A stretch of DNA of 21,824 bases from UBA1435 sp041663285 (GTDB lineage Bacteria > Patescibacteriota > Microgenomatia > UBA12405), in the NCBI GenBank assembly GCA_041663285.1, contig JBAZSP010000019.1:1-21824 (forward strand). The letters run 5' to 3'. The notes under the pieces are model-generated. The model made no database searches. It was not told the origin of the DNA and worked only from the letters and a program-made list of their open reading frames with translations. The position numbers were made by a program, and so were the translations under genes. Within the stretch, counting starts at the first letter, position 1. Each line of letters opens with the position of its first letter. Below are positions 7,175-15,786 of this stretch, one piece after another.

Positions 7175-8899
7175 ATGAAAAAATACTTTTTTAATATTCT
7201 TGTCTTGCTCCTTTCCCTACCAGCCACTTTCTTCCTTCTCCGTCCCGGATACTACAACATGCACGACGATATGCAGGTTATCCGACAACTGGAAATGGAA
7301 AAATGTCTGCTAGACGGACAGATTCCCTGCCGCTGGACTCCGGATCTAGGTTACGGTTACGGCTACCCTTTGTTTAATTACTATCCACCTCTGCCTTACC
7401 TGGTTGGCCAGCTCTTTAGGTTATTTAACTTCAGCATGCTTGATTCGGTTAAGTTAACAGCCGCTCTCCAATTTATTTTGGCTGGCCAGTTTATGTATCT
7501 TTTGGTCAGCTCCCTTTTTGGCCCCCTGCCCGGGTTACTTTCTGCCGTTCTTTTTACCTATGCACCTTATCACGCCGTTAATATTTATATTCGTGGCGCC
7601 ATGAACGAAGCCTGGGCCTCCACTTTTTTCCCTTTAATACTTCTATTTATCTACCGCCTTATTACCAAGCCCCGGATTAGTAATTTTTTTGGGTTAGCCA
7701 TTTCAATTTGTCTACTGCTTCTGTCCCATAACCCCATGGTTATGATTTTTTTTCCGGTAGCCTTGCTTTGGTCTTTCTACTTTCTTTTTTCCCGAGCCGG
7801 TTTTAAGCTAAATAATTTATCTAAAGTCAGAAACGTTTTTTTAAATTTGGTCCTGTCCGCAATTATCGGCCTGGGCTTTTCTGCCTTTTTTACCCTACCT
7901 TCAATCCTCGAAACGAAGCTTGTCCAAATAGAATCAATGTTTACCAATTATTATCATTTTAGTGTTCATTTCGTCAGTCTTTCCCAGCTTTTTATCAGTA
8001 ACTTTTGGGGTGATGGCGCCTCGGTTTGGGGACCAAACGACGGCATGCCTTTCAAAATAGGCTACATTCACTGGGCATTACCCATCTTAACTCTACTGCT
8101 ATTTATTGTCCGGTTGCTTTCTACCAAAAAACCCAAGCTTGCATCACATTGGCCACTTTTTCTGACAATCGAAGCCCTGTCACTCTTAACCATTTTTATG
8201 ACCCACAACCGTTCTACTTTTCTTTGGCAACTGGTCCCGATTATCCAAAAAATCCAATTTCCCTGGCGGTTTCTTAACCTGGTTGTTTTTTTGTTATCTC
8301 TGGCTTCTGCCTGGTTTCTCTTCTTTATCGACTCCTTCAAAAAAAGATGGCTAACCGTCACCCTGACCATTCTTTTAACTGCTGGTACCATTTTTATCAA
8401 CTATCAACATTTCTGGCCGGTAACTTCCGGCCCTATTACCGACACTCAAAAGCTTTCCGGTAAAAGCTGGAGTAATCTAGTAACTTCGGGTATCTACGAT
8501 TATCTCCCCAAAACAGCTCAAAAAGCCCCGACTTCGGCTGCTTCATATTTCATTGATAGCTCGTCACCGCCCCATAGTTATCAAATTAAATCCGGCCACC
8601 GGGGTACCAATTGGCAGCTTTTTAATCTGGTTATTACTCAAAACGCCAAACTCACTTTGGCCTCTATTTATTTTCCTAATATCCTCGTCACCGACAACAA
8701 CCAGCCCATCCCTTTTACCATCGAGCCTGAATTTGGCCGTATTAGCCTTAATCTTTCCCAAGGCGAACATCAGATTTTTCTCAAATATACCGATACCCCA
8801 ATCAGAATATTCTCCAATTCGTTATCCCTATTTTTTTGGGCAGGTAGTCTGATGTTCATTTTTCAACGCTTATGGACGAAAAACAAGCCCAAGAACTAA
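7175..8899 (+). CDS. PTPS-related/YfhO-like multi-pass membrane protein (putative GT-C glycosyltransferase)
   Basis: 574 residues. After a first membrane segment the external loop holds R-P-G-Y-Y-N-M-H-D31-D32-M, then DGQIPCRW and GYGYPLFNYYPPLPY. This signature belongs to membrane proteins named '6-pyruvoyl-tetrahydropterin synthase-related' (PTPS_related), a misleading name: the topology and paired acidic residues are those of GT-C enzymes. About ten membrane segments follow, then a C-terminal extracytoplasmic beta-rich region (about 450-550) like that of YfhO, and a last membrane segment. It probably transfers a sugar from a lipid donor outside the membrane. It is a close relative of the first half of the 1098-residue protein encoded further down: 42 of 72 residues agree without gaps around the first loop. 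The end overlaps the flippase start by 28 bases. Confidence 0.75.
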   Translation: MKKYFFNILVLLLSLPATFFLLRPGYYNMHDDMQVIRQLEMEKCLLDGQIPCRWTPDLGYGYGYPLFNYYPPLPYLVGQLFRLFNFSMLDSVKLTAALQFILAGQFMYLLVSSLFGPLPGLLSAVLFTYAPYHAVNIYIRGAMNEAWASTFFPLILLFIYRLITKPRISNFFGLAISICLLLLSHNPMVMIFFPVALLWSFYFLFSRAGFKLNNLSKVRNVFLNLVLSAIIGLGFSAFFTLPSILETKLVQIESMFTNYYHFSVHFVSLSQLFISNFWGDGASVWGPNDGMPFKIGYIHWALPILTLLLFIVRLLSTKKPKLASHWPLFLTIEALSLLTIFMTHNRSTFLWQLVPIIQKIQFPWRFLNLVVFLLSLASAWFLFFIDSFKKRWLTVTLTILLTAGTIFINYQHFWPVTSGPITDTQKLSGKSWSNLVTSGIYDYLPKTAQKAPTSAASYFIDSSSPPHSYQIKSGHRGTNWQLFNLVITQNAKLTLASIYFPNILVTDNNQPIPFTIEPEFGRISLNLSQGEHQIFLKYTDTPIRIFSNSLSLFFWAGSLMFIFQRLWTKNKPKN

Positions 8900-10326
8900 A
8901 AAATAAATCAATCACCGGAGTTGTTTTTCTCTTTTTAAGGAATATTGGCATCCAGTCAATTTCCACCATCGGATTTTTTCTGCTTACAATTCTTTTAGGC
9001 CCTTCCGACATTGGCCTTTTTGCTATTGTTGCCGAATCAGTTAGCATTTTAGGTTATTTTTCCGACTTTGGCCTGGCGTCCGCTTTAATTCAGCAAAACG
9101 AAGAAGTCACCAAGGATGAGCTTCAAACAACTTTCCTGATTCAGCAATCAATCGTAATTCTAATCCTGATTATTGTTGCAATTTATTCCCCGAAAATTAT
9201 TGCCGCCCGAAACTACGGATCAAAAGAAACTTTTATTTTAGTTGCTCTCTGTTTTTCTTTCTTTACCGCCTCGCTAAAAACTGTTCCCTCTGTCCTTCTG
9301 GAAAGAAAGTTGAATTTTAAGCTTCTGTCGTCAATCGATATTACCGAAAACTTCGTTTTCTACTTTGTCGCTGTTACCTTGGCCTATTTTAACTTTGGAG
9401 CCTATGCTTACGCCTACGCCGCCATAATCCGAAGTATTTTTGGTCTAATTCTTATTTATTCCCGGGTTTCCTGGCCTATGGGCCTTACTTTTTCTTTACC
9501 GGCAGTTAAAAAACTTTTTAAGTTTGGAATTCCTTATCAGCTGAACACTTTCATTGCCTTAGCCAAAGATCGGCTTTCCAACCTTTTTGTCGCCTCCATC
9601 ATCGGTCGCGAAGGCTTTGGCTATATCTCCTGGGCACAAAAAGGCCCAAGGATTCCCCTAAGTTTTATGGACTCTCTTATCAAGGTATCCTTCCCCACCT
9701 TCTCCCGGCTCCAAAAAGATCCGATCTTGCTCCAAAGATCTATTAAAAGAGTCGTCTTTTTTTCTGCTCTGGTCACCTTTCCCATTTTAGCCGGCCTCAC
9801 CATTATTACTCCCGATTTAATTGGCCTTATTCCAAAATATCAAAAATGGAATCCTGCCGTCTTGCCGATGTACTTTTTCTGTTTTAACGCTGCTATAGCC
9901 GCCATCACTACCCCCCTGACCAACCTTTTGAGCGCCGTCGGTAAAATCTTTCTCACAACCAAATTTATGATCATGTGGACTGCTTTGACCTGGATTCTCT
10001 ATCCTACCCTAAGCCTAAAATTTGGCTATCTTGGCACTGTTGTCGCCTCTACACTCGTCGGTCTAAGCTCCTTTATAGTTTGGGAATCAGTTCGGCGTCT
10101 TTTTCATGTAAATATATTCATTCTCGTCGCCAAACCCTTATTGAGCTCCCTCTCAATTCTTCTGATCCCCGCCTTTGTTAACCTCTTTAATCCTGGCCTG
10201 GGCACAAGTCTGTTTTTAAAGATAATTTCCTCCGTTCTGGTTTATCTTGCCCTCATCTTAGTTACTTCTTCATCCGAAATCACTTGGCTAAAACGTCAAT
10301 TCCAAACCGCCATTTCTACCAAATAG
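8872..10326 (+). CDS. Lipid-linked glycan flippase (Wzx/TuaB-like, MOP superfamily)
   Basis: 484 residues with about 12-14 hydrophobic segments and few long loops, the normal length for polysaccharide exporters of the MOP superfamily. The N-terminus carries the conserved LLGPSDIGLFAI and YFSDFGLASALIQ blocks of the Polysacc_synt_3/TuaB group. Another match is the central W-A-Q-K-x-P-R-I-P-L-S-F element. Members move undecaprenyl- or polyprenyl-pyrophosphate-linked glycans from the inner to the outer leaflet. Among so many glycosyltransferases this is the expected translocation step, and it suggests a Wzx-type route in place of an ABC exporter. The first ATG starts 28 bases inside the preceding gene without a ribosome-binding site, pointing to coupled translation. 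Confidence 0.85.
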   Translation: MDEKQAQELKNKSITGVVFLFLRNIGIQSISTIGFFLLTILLGPSDIGLFAIVAESVSILGYFSDFGLASALIQQNEEVTKDELQTTFLIQQSIVILILIIVAIYSPKIIAARNYGSKETFILVALCFSFFTASLKTVPSVLLERKLNFKLLSSIDITENFVFYFVAVTLAYFNFGAYAYAYAAIIRSIFGLILIYSRVSWPMGLTFSLPAVKKLFKFGIPYQLNTFIALAKDRLSNLFVASIIGREGFGYISWAQKGPRIPLSFMDSLIKVSFPTFSRLQKDPILLQRSIKRVVFFSALVTFPILAGLTIITPDLIGLIPKYQKWNPAVLPMYFFCFNAAIAAITTPLTNLLSAVGKIFLTTKFMIMWTALTWILYPTLSLKFGYLGTVVASTLVGLSSFIVWESVRRLFHVNIFILVAKPLLSSLSILLIPAFVNLFNPGLGTSLFLKIISSVLVYLALILVTSSSEITWLKRQFQTAISTK

Positions 10327-11978
10327 GCAATTACCTTTTTTTTGTCTTTTGCCTTATTGTCCAAATTCTTCCGGTCATTAGAAGTGGCTTATCCTATTCC
10401 TATGGTATTGGTTTTTGGGGGCCAAACGGCCATGACGGCATTTGGCACCTTTCTTTAATAAACCATATTTCCGACATCTTTAATATCACCATTCCCAGCT
10501 TTGCCGGTTATAGGCTAAATAATTATCATTCCCTTTACGATATTCTGGTGTCTCTGCTTCAACGAGTTACCACTTTACCCTCCCACATTCTTCTTTTCCA
10601 GATTGTTCCCATGGTTCTTGGCATTCTTATAATTTACTATAGTTATAAGCTTGGCTACAAGCTAACCGGCCAAAAAATTGGTGCCTATCTGTTGGTACTC
10701 ATGAATTGCACCGCCACCTCTCTGGGCTGGCTCGTTTCACTTCTTCGTTTTGGTAGGCTCGGTGGCGAATCTACCTTCTGGGCCATGCAGTCAGGCTCCA
10801 ATCAGTTAAACCCACCTTTAGCCTTATCCTTACTTCTTATCCTCATTCTCCTGAATAAGTTAATCGATAATAAGCCCACCTCCAAAACCGTACTTTTTAT
10901 TCTAATCATTCTTCCCCTTATCAAAGTTTACGGAGCCTTCTCTGCATTTAGCCTGGTTGGCATTTTTATTCTCCTCCAACATTCTTCCAAAACAGAGCTG
11001 CTGTCGCGTTTGTTCCAACTCTTTTTAGCTGCTGTCCTGGCACTACTTCTTTTTCTTTTTTATAACCGCCAGCCCTCTGCTTTAATCGTTTTTCAGCCTT
11101 TCTGGTTTATCGATAGCATGATCGACAGCCTTGATCGCCTATATCTTCCCATTTTAACCCGCCTTCGAACCACCCAAAATTCTCACCCGCTTTTTTATCC
11201 CAAATATATTTTTGTTCAGACTCTGAGTATTATCTTTTTTATTGTTGGTAATTTTTCTTGGCGACTTCTTCTCCTGAAACGCCTTAAAAGTATTACCCAA
11301 AACAAATTTCTCGTTTCCATCTTTATTATTGCCCTGATTTTATTGTTGTTACCACTCCTTTTTATCCAAAAAGGTACTCCCTGGAACACTATCCAATTTT
11401 TGTATTACAGCCTATTTTTCGCAAATATTCTACTTGCCTCCGTCTTTACCAACTATCCCAAACGCCTTCAGCTAATCTTTTTTACCCTAATTTTTATCTT
11501 TAATATCGCCGGTAATTTTGAGAGCTTTACCAATTACTTGGGCAATCCTGCTCCCGCTGCCATCCCTCCCTCCGAAGTTGAGGCTCTGGCCTTCTTAGCT
11601 GCCCAGCCAAGGGGTATAACCCTGGCTTATCCCTACAATAAATACCATCGTCGCCAGTTCGACCACACCCCCTTGCCTCTTTATGCCTACGAAACCACCG
11701 CTTATGTTTCCGCCTACGGCCGGCAACCGGTCTTTCTTGAGGACGAAATGAACTTAGAGAATTCTCAGTATCCCTTTCAGGAACGCCTTCGGTCATCACT
11801 TGAATTTTTCCAGCAATCAAACACCATCCGTGACCGAGGCTTCCTCCTGAATAATCAAATTGATTATATCTACCTTACCGGCCTACAGCTAACCGAGACC
11901 CCCCTTAAGGCCACCGACTTATCTTTAAAACTTATTTTTAACCACCCCACGACCCGAATTTATAAAGTAATTAAATGA
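10284..11978 (+). CDS. Unassigned multi-pass membrane protein, possibly a GT-C glycosyltransferase
   Basis: 564 residues, beginning at a TTG that lies 43 bases inside the flippase gene. No later in-frame ATG, GTG or TTG precedes the first membrane segment. The resulting N-terminus (short, polar, basic, then hydrophobic) is reasonable, though the exact start is uncertain. Roughly 10-12 hydrophobic segments are visible. The first external loop contains NGHDGIWH, an acidic/histidine pattern placed where GT-C enzymes keep their catalytic Asp, and an NNYH follows. The last 130 residues are soluble, with no recognisable motif, as in lipid-sugar transferases of this locus. I cannot place it in a named family. 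Context and topology suggest an extracytoplasmic sugar transferase; a polymerase-like (Wzy) role is an alternative that the sequence does not exclude. Confidence 0.7.
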   Translation: MAKTSIPNRHFYQIGNYLFFVFCLIVQILPVIRSGLSYSYGIGFWGPNGHDGIWHLSLINHISDIFNITIPSFAGYRLNNYHSLYDILVSLLQRVTTLPSHILLFQIVPMVLGILIIYYSYKLGYKLTGQKIGAYLLVLMNCTATSLGWLVSLLRFGRLGGESTFWAMQSGSNQLNPPLALSLLLILILLNKLIDNKPTSKTVLFILIILPLIKVYGAFSAFSLVGIFILLQHSSKTELLSRLFQLFLAAVLALLLFLFYNRQPSALIVFQPFWFIDSMIDSLDRLYLPILTRLRTTQNSHPLFYPKYIFVQTLSIIFFIVGNFSWRLLLLKRLKSITQNKFLVSIFIIALILLLLPLLFIQKGTPWNTIQFLYYSLFFANILLASVFTNYPKRLQLIFFTLIFIFNIAGNFESFTNYLGNPAPAAIPPSEVEALAFLAAQPRGITLAYPYNKYHRRQFDHTPLPLYAYETTAYVSAYGRQPVFLEDEMNLENSQYPFQERLRSSLEFFQQSNTIRDRGFLLNNQIDYIYLTGLQLTETPLKATDLSLKLIFNHPTTRIYKVIK

Positions 11979-11984
11979 TAAAAT
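11976..11984 (+). promoter_or_regulatory. Possible extended -10 promoter element
   Basis: TGATAAAAT reads as an extended -10 (TGn followed by TAAAAT, 5/6 to consensus). It overlaps the TGA of the preceding gene and ends 12 bases before the ATG at 11997. No convincing -35 is seen. If used, it would give a leader of only about 6 bases. It would separate the soluble transferases from the membrane genes upstream. Confidence 0.25.
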
Positions 11985-11996
11985 AACGCCATAACT

Positions 11997-12932
11997 ATGA
12001 ACAATAAAAATTCAATTTCCGTAATTGTCAACGTTCGTAATGAAGCCGTTCATCTCGACCGCTGCCTGAATTCTGTCAAGGGCTTCGCCGACGAAATTAT
12101 CGTGGTCGACATGCATTCTACCGACACCAGTGTCCAAATCGCTCAAAAATATCACGCCAAAGTTTATCCCTACCGCTGGTTAAGGGTTGTTGAGCCTGCC
12201 CGGAATTTTGGCATTTCTAAAGCCTCATCCGAGTGGATTTTAATTCTCGACCCCGACGAATACGTTGGCAAAACCCTCAAAAACGAACTACACAATCTCT
12301 CCCGTCGTTCCGATGTCGATTTCGTCAAAATCCCCCGTATGAATTTAATTTTTGGTAAGTGGCTTAGGCACGCTAATTGTTGGCCGGATTATTTAGTCCG
12401 TTTTTTTCGTAAGGGATCAATAGTCTGGAAAAAAGAAATTCACAGTCAACCCGACTCTCAAGGTAATGGCGTCAATCTCCTTGACACCGAAAAGCTATCC
12501 ATTCGCCACAACAACTACCAAAACGTTACCCAATATCTCCAACGTGCCCAAAGATATAGCAGCGTTCAGGCTGATGAATTAGCCAAAAATAACTACAAAA
12601 TAAAAACCAGTGATTTTTTGCTAAAACCGATTCAGGAATTTAATAGCCGCTTTTTTGCCGGGGAAGGCTATAAAGACGGCATCCATGGCCTTATATTTTG
12701 CCTTCTGCAATTGTTTTCCGTTTGTCTCATTTACATTAAATTGTGGGAAAAGTATGGTTCGATTGATAAGCCCATACCCAAAGAATCATTTGTCTCCGCC
12801 TCCCAGGAAACCATTTTCGAATACGACTTTTGGTTTACCAAATATTATTATGCTGTTTTTTCACCAAATGTCTTTAAAAAACTTATTATTAAACTTCGGC
12901 ATCTTTTCATTAGGTCAACCAAAAACTTTTAA
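11997..12932 (+). CDS. GT2 glycosyltransferase, WaaE/KdtX-like
   Basis: 311 residues. The GT-A domain opens with S-V-I-V-N-V-R-N-E-A, then FADEIIVVDMHSTDTS and the metal-binding D85-P-D87-E-Y. The F-A-D-E-I-I-V-V-D arrangement directly after the first helix is the mark of the group containing the LPS-core beta-1,4-glucosyltransferase WaaE/KdtX. Later, P-D-Y-L-V-R-F-F-R, then a W-x-x-x-I-H motif, then an R-H-N-N-Y stretch, also fit. The 90 residues after about 220 contain one hydrophobic segment that may seat the protein at the membrane. It probably adds a sugar to the growing lipid-linked glycan in the cytoplasm. Donor and acceptor are unknown. It heads the block of soluble transferases. Confidence 0.83.
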   Translation: MNNKNSISVIVNVRNEAVHLDRCLNSVKGFADEIIVVDMHSTDTSVQIAQKYHAKVYPYRWLRVVEPARNFGISKASSEWILILDPDEYVGKTLKNELHNLSRRSDVDFVKIPRMNLIFGKWLRHANCWPDYLVRFFRKGSIVWKKEIHSQPDSQGNGVNLLDTEKLSIRHNNYQNVTQYLQRAQRYSSVQADELAKNNYKIKTSDFLLKPIQEFNSRFFAGEGYKDGIHGLIFCLLQLFSVCLIYIKLWEKYGSIDKPIPKESFVSASQETIFEYDFWFTKYYYAVFSPNVFKKLIIKLRHLFIRSTKNF

Positions 12933-13856
12933 ATGCTTAGTGTCAACATCATTGTCCTAAACTGGAACCAGCCTCAATTAACTTTGGCCACTCTGGACTC
13001 TTTGTTAAAAATTACTTCTTCAGGTTTTTCTTATCACATTTACCTGGTTGATAACGGTTCGACCGATAATTCCTTATCCGTTTTTGCAAAACAATTTTCT
13101 GCCCATCCCCAAATTACCTTACTGTCAACCGGCAAAAACTTGGGTTATGTCGGAGGTAACAACTTTGGCATTCTCCACTCTGATCCGAAGGCCAAATACT
13201 TCCTTATCTGCAACAACGACATTCGGGTATCAAAAACTTTTTTAGCTACCCTGCTTGATAGTGCCCAAAATTGCTCCCACCCCTCAATTGTCGGCCCCAA
13301 AATCTATTTTGAATCTGGCTATGAATACTTCCCGGATCGTTACCAGCCATCCGACTTAGGCAAGGTTATCTGGTCGGCCGGTGGCCATATCGATTGGGCC
13401 AATATTTATGGCACCAATATCGGCATCGACGAAGTCGATCAGGGTCAATTCGACCAATCAGCTTATCAGATCGATTTTCTTAGTGGTTGCTGCCAGTTAA
13501 TCCCCCGTACTATTATTAATACTATCGGCTTACTGGATGATGCCTATTTTATGTATCTTGAAGACGCTGATTATTGCCAACGGGCTCTTCGGGCTGGTTT
13601 TGGCCTGGACTTTGTCCCCAATTCGGTAATTTGGCACTTAAACGCCAAGTCCTCCGGTTCCGGTTCCGACCTTCATGACTATTTTCTCACTCGTAACCGC
13701 CTTCTTTTTGGATTTAAATATTCCAAACCTCGAACAAAGTTAGCCCTATTTCGTCAATCATTGATCACCCTTTTTGGCTCCGTATCCAATTGGCAAAAAA
13801 GGGGTGTTGCCGATTATTATTTTCACCGCCTCAACCGTGGCAGTTGGCCTTTATGA
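12933..13856 (+). CDS. GT2 glycosyltransferase, rhamnosyltransferase (WbbL)-like
   Basis: 307 residues, starting with the base immediately after the stop of the previous gene. Motifs in order: V-N-I-I-V-L-N-W-N, V-D-N-G-S-T-D-N-S, then N-L-G-Y-V-G-G-N-N, the metal-binding N94-N-D96, and F-L-S-G-C-C for the acceptor region. The late M-Y-L-E-D-A-D-Y-C block supplies the presumed catalytic base in the E-D-x-D. This pattern is that of the WbbL/RfbF group, many of which transfer L-rhamnose from dTDP-rhamnose, though substrate use varies widely and no rml genes are in view. It is a soluble enzyme, expected at the cytoplasmic face. The 4-base ATGA overlap with the next gene indicates coupled translation. 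Confidence 0.86.
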   Translation: MLSVNIIVLNWNQPQLTLATLDSLLKITSSGFSYHIYLVDNGSTDNSLSVFAKQFSAHPQITLLSTGKNLGYVGGNNFGILHSDPKAKYFLICNNDIRVSKTFLATLLDSAQNCSHPSIVGPKIYFESGYEYFPDRYQPSDLGKVIWSAGGHIDWANIYGTNIGIDEVDQGQFDQSAYQIDFLSGCCQLIPRTIINTIGLLDDAYFMYLEDADYCQRALRAGFGLDFVPNSVIWHLNAKSSGSGSDLHDYFLTRNRLLFGFKYSKPRTKLALFRQSLITLFGSVSNWQKRGVADYYFHRLNRGSWPL

Positions 13857-14647
13857 CCGATAACCAGATTTCCATTATTGTTCTTGCTGGTAATGAACAA
13901 GCCATGATCGGGGATTGCCTAAAAAGTTGCCTTTGGGCTGACAAAATTATTTTGGTAGCTGCTAATTCCACCGACAACACCATAGATATTGCCAAAACAA
14001 TCGTTCCATCTAAACTTACCATCATCAGAACATTCGATGAGTACAACAAAAACTTTTCCAAATGGCGTAATCTTGGTTTCCAATCAACAACTACCAAATG
14101 GCTATTGTATGTTGACGCCGACGAGCGGGTTACGCCTGATCTGGCCTTAGAAATTAAAAAACTATTAAAATTCCATAATACCGACACCAACTATTACGTT
14201 ATCCCACGGGAAAATTATTACCTGGGGCTTAGGGTAAAATACGGCGGTTCCTACCCTGATTATGTCAAAAGACTTTTTCTCAAGCCACACTTTTCGGGTT
14301 TTACCGGTATCCTTCACGAAGAACCAATTGTTACCGGTAGTTTTGGTTATCTTAACTTTCCCCTCCGTCACTTCACTCACCGCGACCTATCTTCAATGCT
14401 GACCAAAACCATGGCTTGGACCGACGTTGAAGCCACCAAAATTTATCAACAAGGCCATCCACCGGTAGTCTGGTGGCGATTTTTTCGTATGATACTTACT
14501 AAGTTTTGGCAGCGGTTCTTTTGTCAGCAGATGTGGCGCGACGGAGTAGTTGGCTGGATTTCCGTAATTTTTGAAGTTTTTGATACATTTATAATTTACG
14601 CCCGACTTTGGGAATTACAAAATTCTTCGCTCTCAAAATCCAAATAA
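13853..14647 (+). CDS. GT2 glycosyltransferase, WaaE/KdtX-like
   Basis: 264 residues from the ATG in the ATGA overlap with the previous stop. A longer frame from 13790 would add 21 residues of unlikely sequence before the conserved I-S-I-I-V-L-A-G-N-E, so it is not used. The GT-A domain shows W-A-D-K-I-I-L-V-A-A-N-S-T-D-N-T and the metal-binding D88-A-D90-E-R. P-D-Y-V-K-R-L-F and G-I-L-H-E-E follow, as in WaaE/KdtX-type enzymes. In the first motif, A-N-S-T replaces the usual D-S-x-S, so the common Asp at the nucleotide site is not in its normal place. The C-terminus has amphipathic, aromatic helices (VVWWRFFRM) that could bind the membrane surface. It is a second, divergent member of the same group as the gene at 11997. 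Donor and acceptor unknown. Confidence 0.82.
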   Translation: MTDNQISIIVLAGNEQAMIGDCLKSCLWADKIILVAANSTDNTIDIAKTIVPSKLTIIRTFDEYNKNFSKWRNLGFQSTTTKWLLYVDADERVTPDLALEIKKLLKFHNTDTNYYVIPRENYYLGLRVKYGGSYPDYVKRLFLKPHFSGFTGILHEEPIVTGSFGYLNFPLRHFTHRDLSSMLTKTMAWTDVEATKIYQQGHPPVVWWRFFRMILTKFWQRFFCQQMWRDGVVGWISVIFEVFDTFIIYARLWELQNSSLSKSK

Positions 14648-15786
14648 TGAAAAAAGCCGCAATTTACGATCCCTACTTAGACACTCTTGGTGGTGGTGAA
14701 AAATACTGTCTTACAGTTGCCGAGATCTTGCTGCAACACAATTACCAGGTCGACCTCTTTTGGTCCGGAGACCCACTTCTGCTCGCCAAAGCTCAAAAAC
14801 GTTTTAATTTAAACCTGACTTCCCTCAATCAAGTTCCCGATATTTTTAATATCGCCAAGGCTAATTTCCGCAATGATTTTGACTCCCGCCCTGACTTATC
14901 CCAAAAACTGGTCTCGCTCTACCAAAAATTTTCCATCACCAGACAGTACGATCTATTTTTCTTTTTAAGTGACGGTAGTATTCCCCTGCTATTTTCCAAA
15001 CAAAACTTTCTTCACACCCAAGTTCCCTTCCTCCCTGCCCCTCTATCTATCAAGTCATCCCTGGCCAAACTTCTAAAATTAAGTTTAATTAAAAAAATTA
15101 TCTGCAATTCCAAATTTACCCAAAAATTTGTTAATCAAGCTTACAGTCACAACACTACCGTTTTATACCCCCCGGTTGACACCACCTCTTCTTCAAATTC
15201 TTCTAAAGATAATATTATTCTTTCTGTCGGTCGTTTTGACAATATTCTAAACGCCAAGAAACAAGATGTCCTTATAGAGGTTTTCAAAAAATTGCCAGCC
15301 AAAATAATAAAAAACTGGACCTTGGTCCTAGCCGGCGGCAGCCTTTTACCCCCACCTCAAAACACCTATCTTACCAATCTAAAAAAAATATCCCGGGGCT
15401 TTCCTGTCCGCTTTATGGTTAACCCCGACTATGCTTCTCTTCAGGATGTGTACCGGCAAGCCAAAATTTACTGGCATGCCGCCGGTTACGGGGTAGACGA
15501 ATCATCCCATCCCCAAAACACCGAACATTTTGGCATTACAGTTGTCGAATCCATGAACTATGGCTTGGTTCCCTTAGTCATCGCCAAAGGTGGACTTCCG
15601 GAAATAGTCCTAGATAACCATAATGGTTTTCTCTGGTCAACTACCGACGAACTCCTGTCCAAAACTCTTGAAATTATCTCTAGCCCCACCTTGTTCTCAC
15701 GCTTATCCCATCAAGCCCGTCTTTCTTCTCTTCGTTTTTCCAAAAATAATTTTACATCAAATTTCCTTTCCCTTATCCAAATATGA
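14647..15786 (+). CDS. GT4 glycosyltransferase (GT-B fold, ALG2/ALG11-like)
   Basis: 379 residues from the ATG sharing one base with the previous stop (TAATG). A 13-residue upstream extension is possible but does not fit the family start. The N-terminal Rossmann domain opens with A-A-I-Y-D-P-Y-L, then L-G-G-G-E-K-Y, the phosphate-loop glycines typical of GT4. The linker shows V-L-Y-P-P-V-D-T and I-L-S-V-G-R-F-D. The donor-binding domain carries H-A-A-G-Y-G-V-D-E and the E-x7-E motif, E293 to E301, in EHFGITVVE, followed by E-S-M-N-Y-G. Retaining mechanism; GDP-mannose is the donor of the eukaryotic ALG relatives, but other donors are possible. It is the only GT-B enzyme in the window. It probably extends the lipid-linked glycan in the cytoplasm. 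Confidence 0.88.
   Translation: MKKAAIYDPYLDTLGGGEKYCLTVAEILLQHNYQVDLFWSGDPLLLAKAQKRFNLNLTSLNQVPDIFNIAKANFRNDFDSRPDLSQKLVSLYQKFSITRQYDLFFFLSDGSIPLLFSKQNFLHTQVPFLPAPLSIKSSLAKLLKLSLIKKIICNSKFTQKFVNQAYSHNTTVLYPPVDTTSSSNSSKDNIILSVGRFDNILNAKKQDVLIEVFKKLPAKIIKNWTLVLAGGSLLPPPQNTYLTNLKKISRGFPVRFMVNPDYASLQDVYRQAKIYWHAAGYGVDESSHPQNTEHFGITVVESMNYGLVPLVIAKGGLPEIVLDNHNGFLWSTTDELLSKTLEIISSPTLFSRLSHQARLSSLRFSKNNFTSNFLSLIQI

Noticed and set aside
8068..8400. Minus-strand open frame of 110 codons inside the PTPS-related gene
   Set aside because: Fully inside a conserved plus-strand coding region, with no start signal or family resemblance.
11527..11820. Minus-strand open frame of 97 codons inside the unassigned membrane gene
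   Set aside because: It has low-complexity R/G/E-rich composition without any motif and is fully covered by a good plus-strand gene; a shadow frame.
13790..13852. Upstream extension of the second WaaE-like GT2
   Set aside because: The added 21 residues are unlike the family, and the ATGA overlap start fits both the domain boundary and the pattern of the run.
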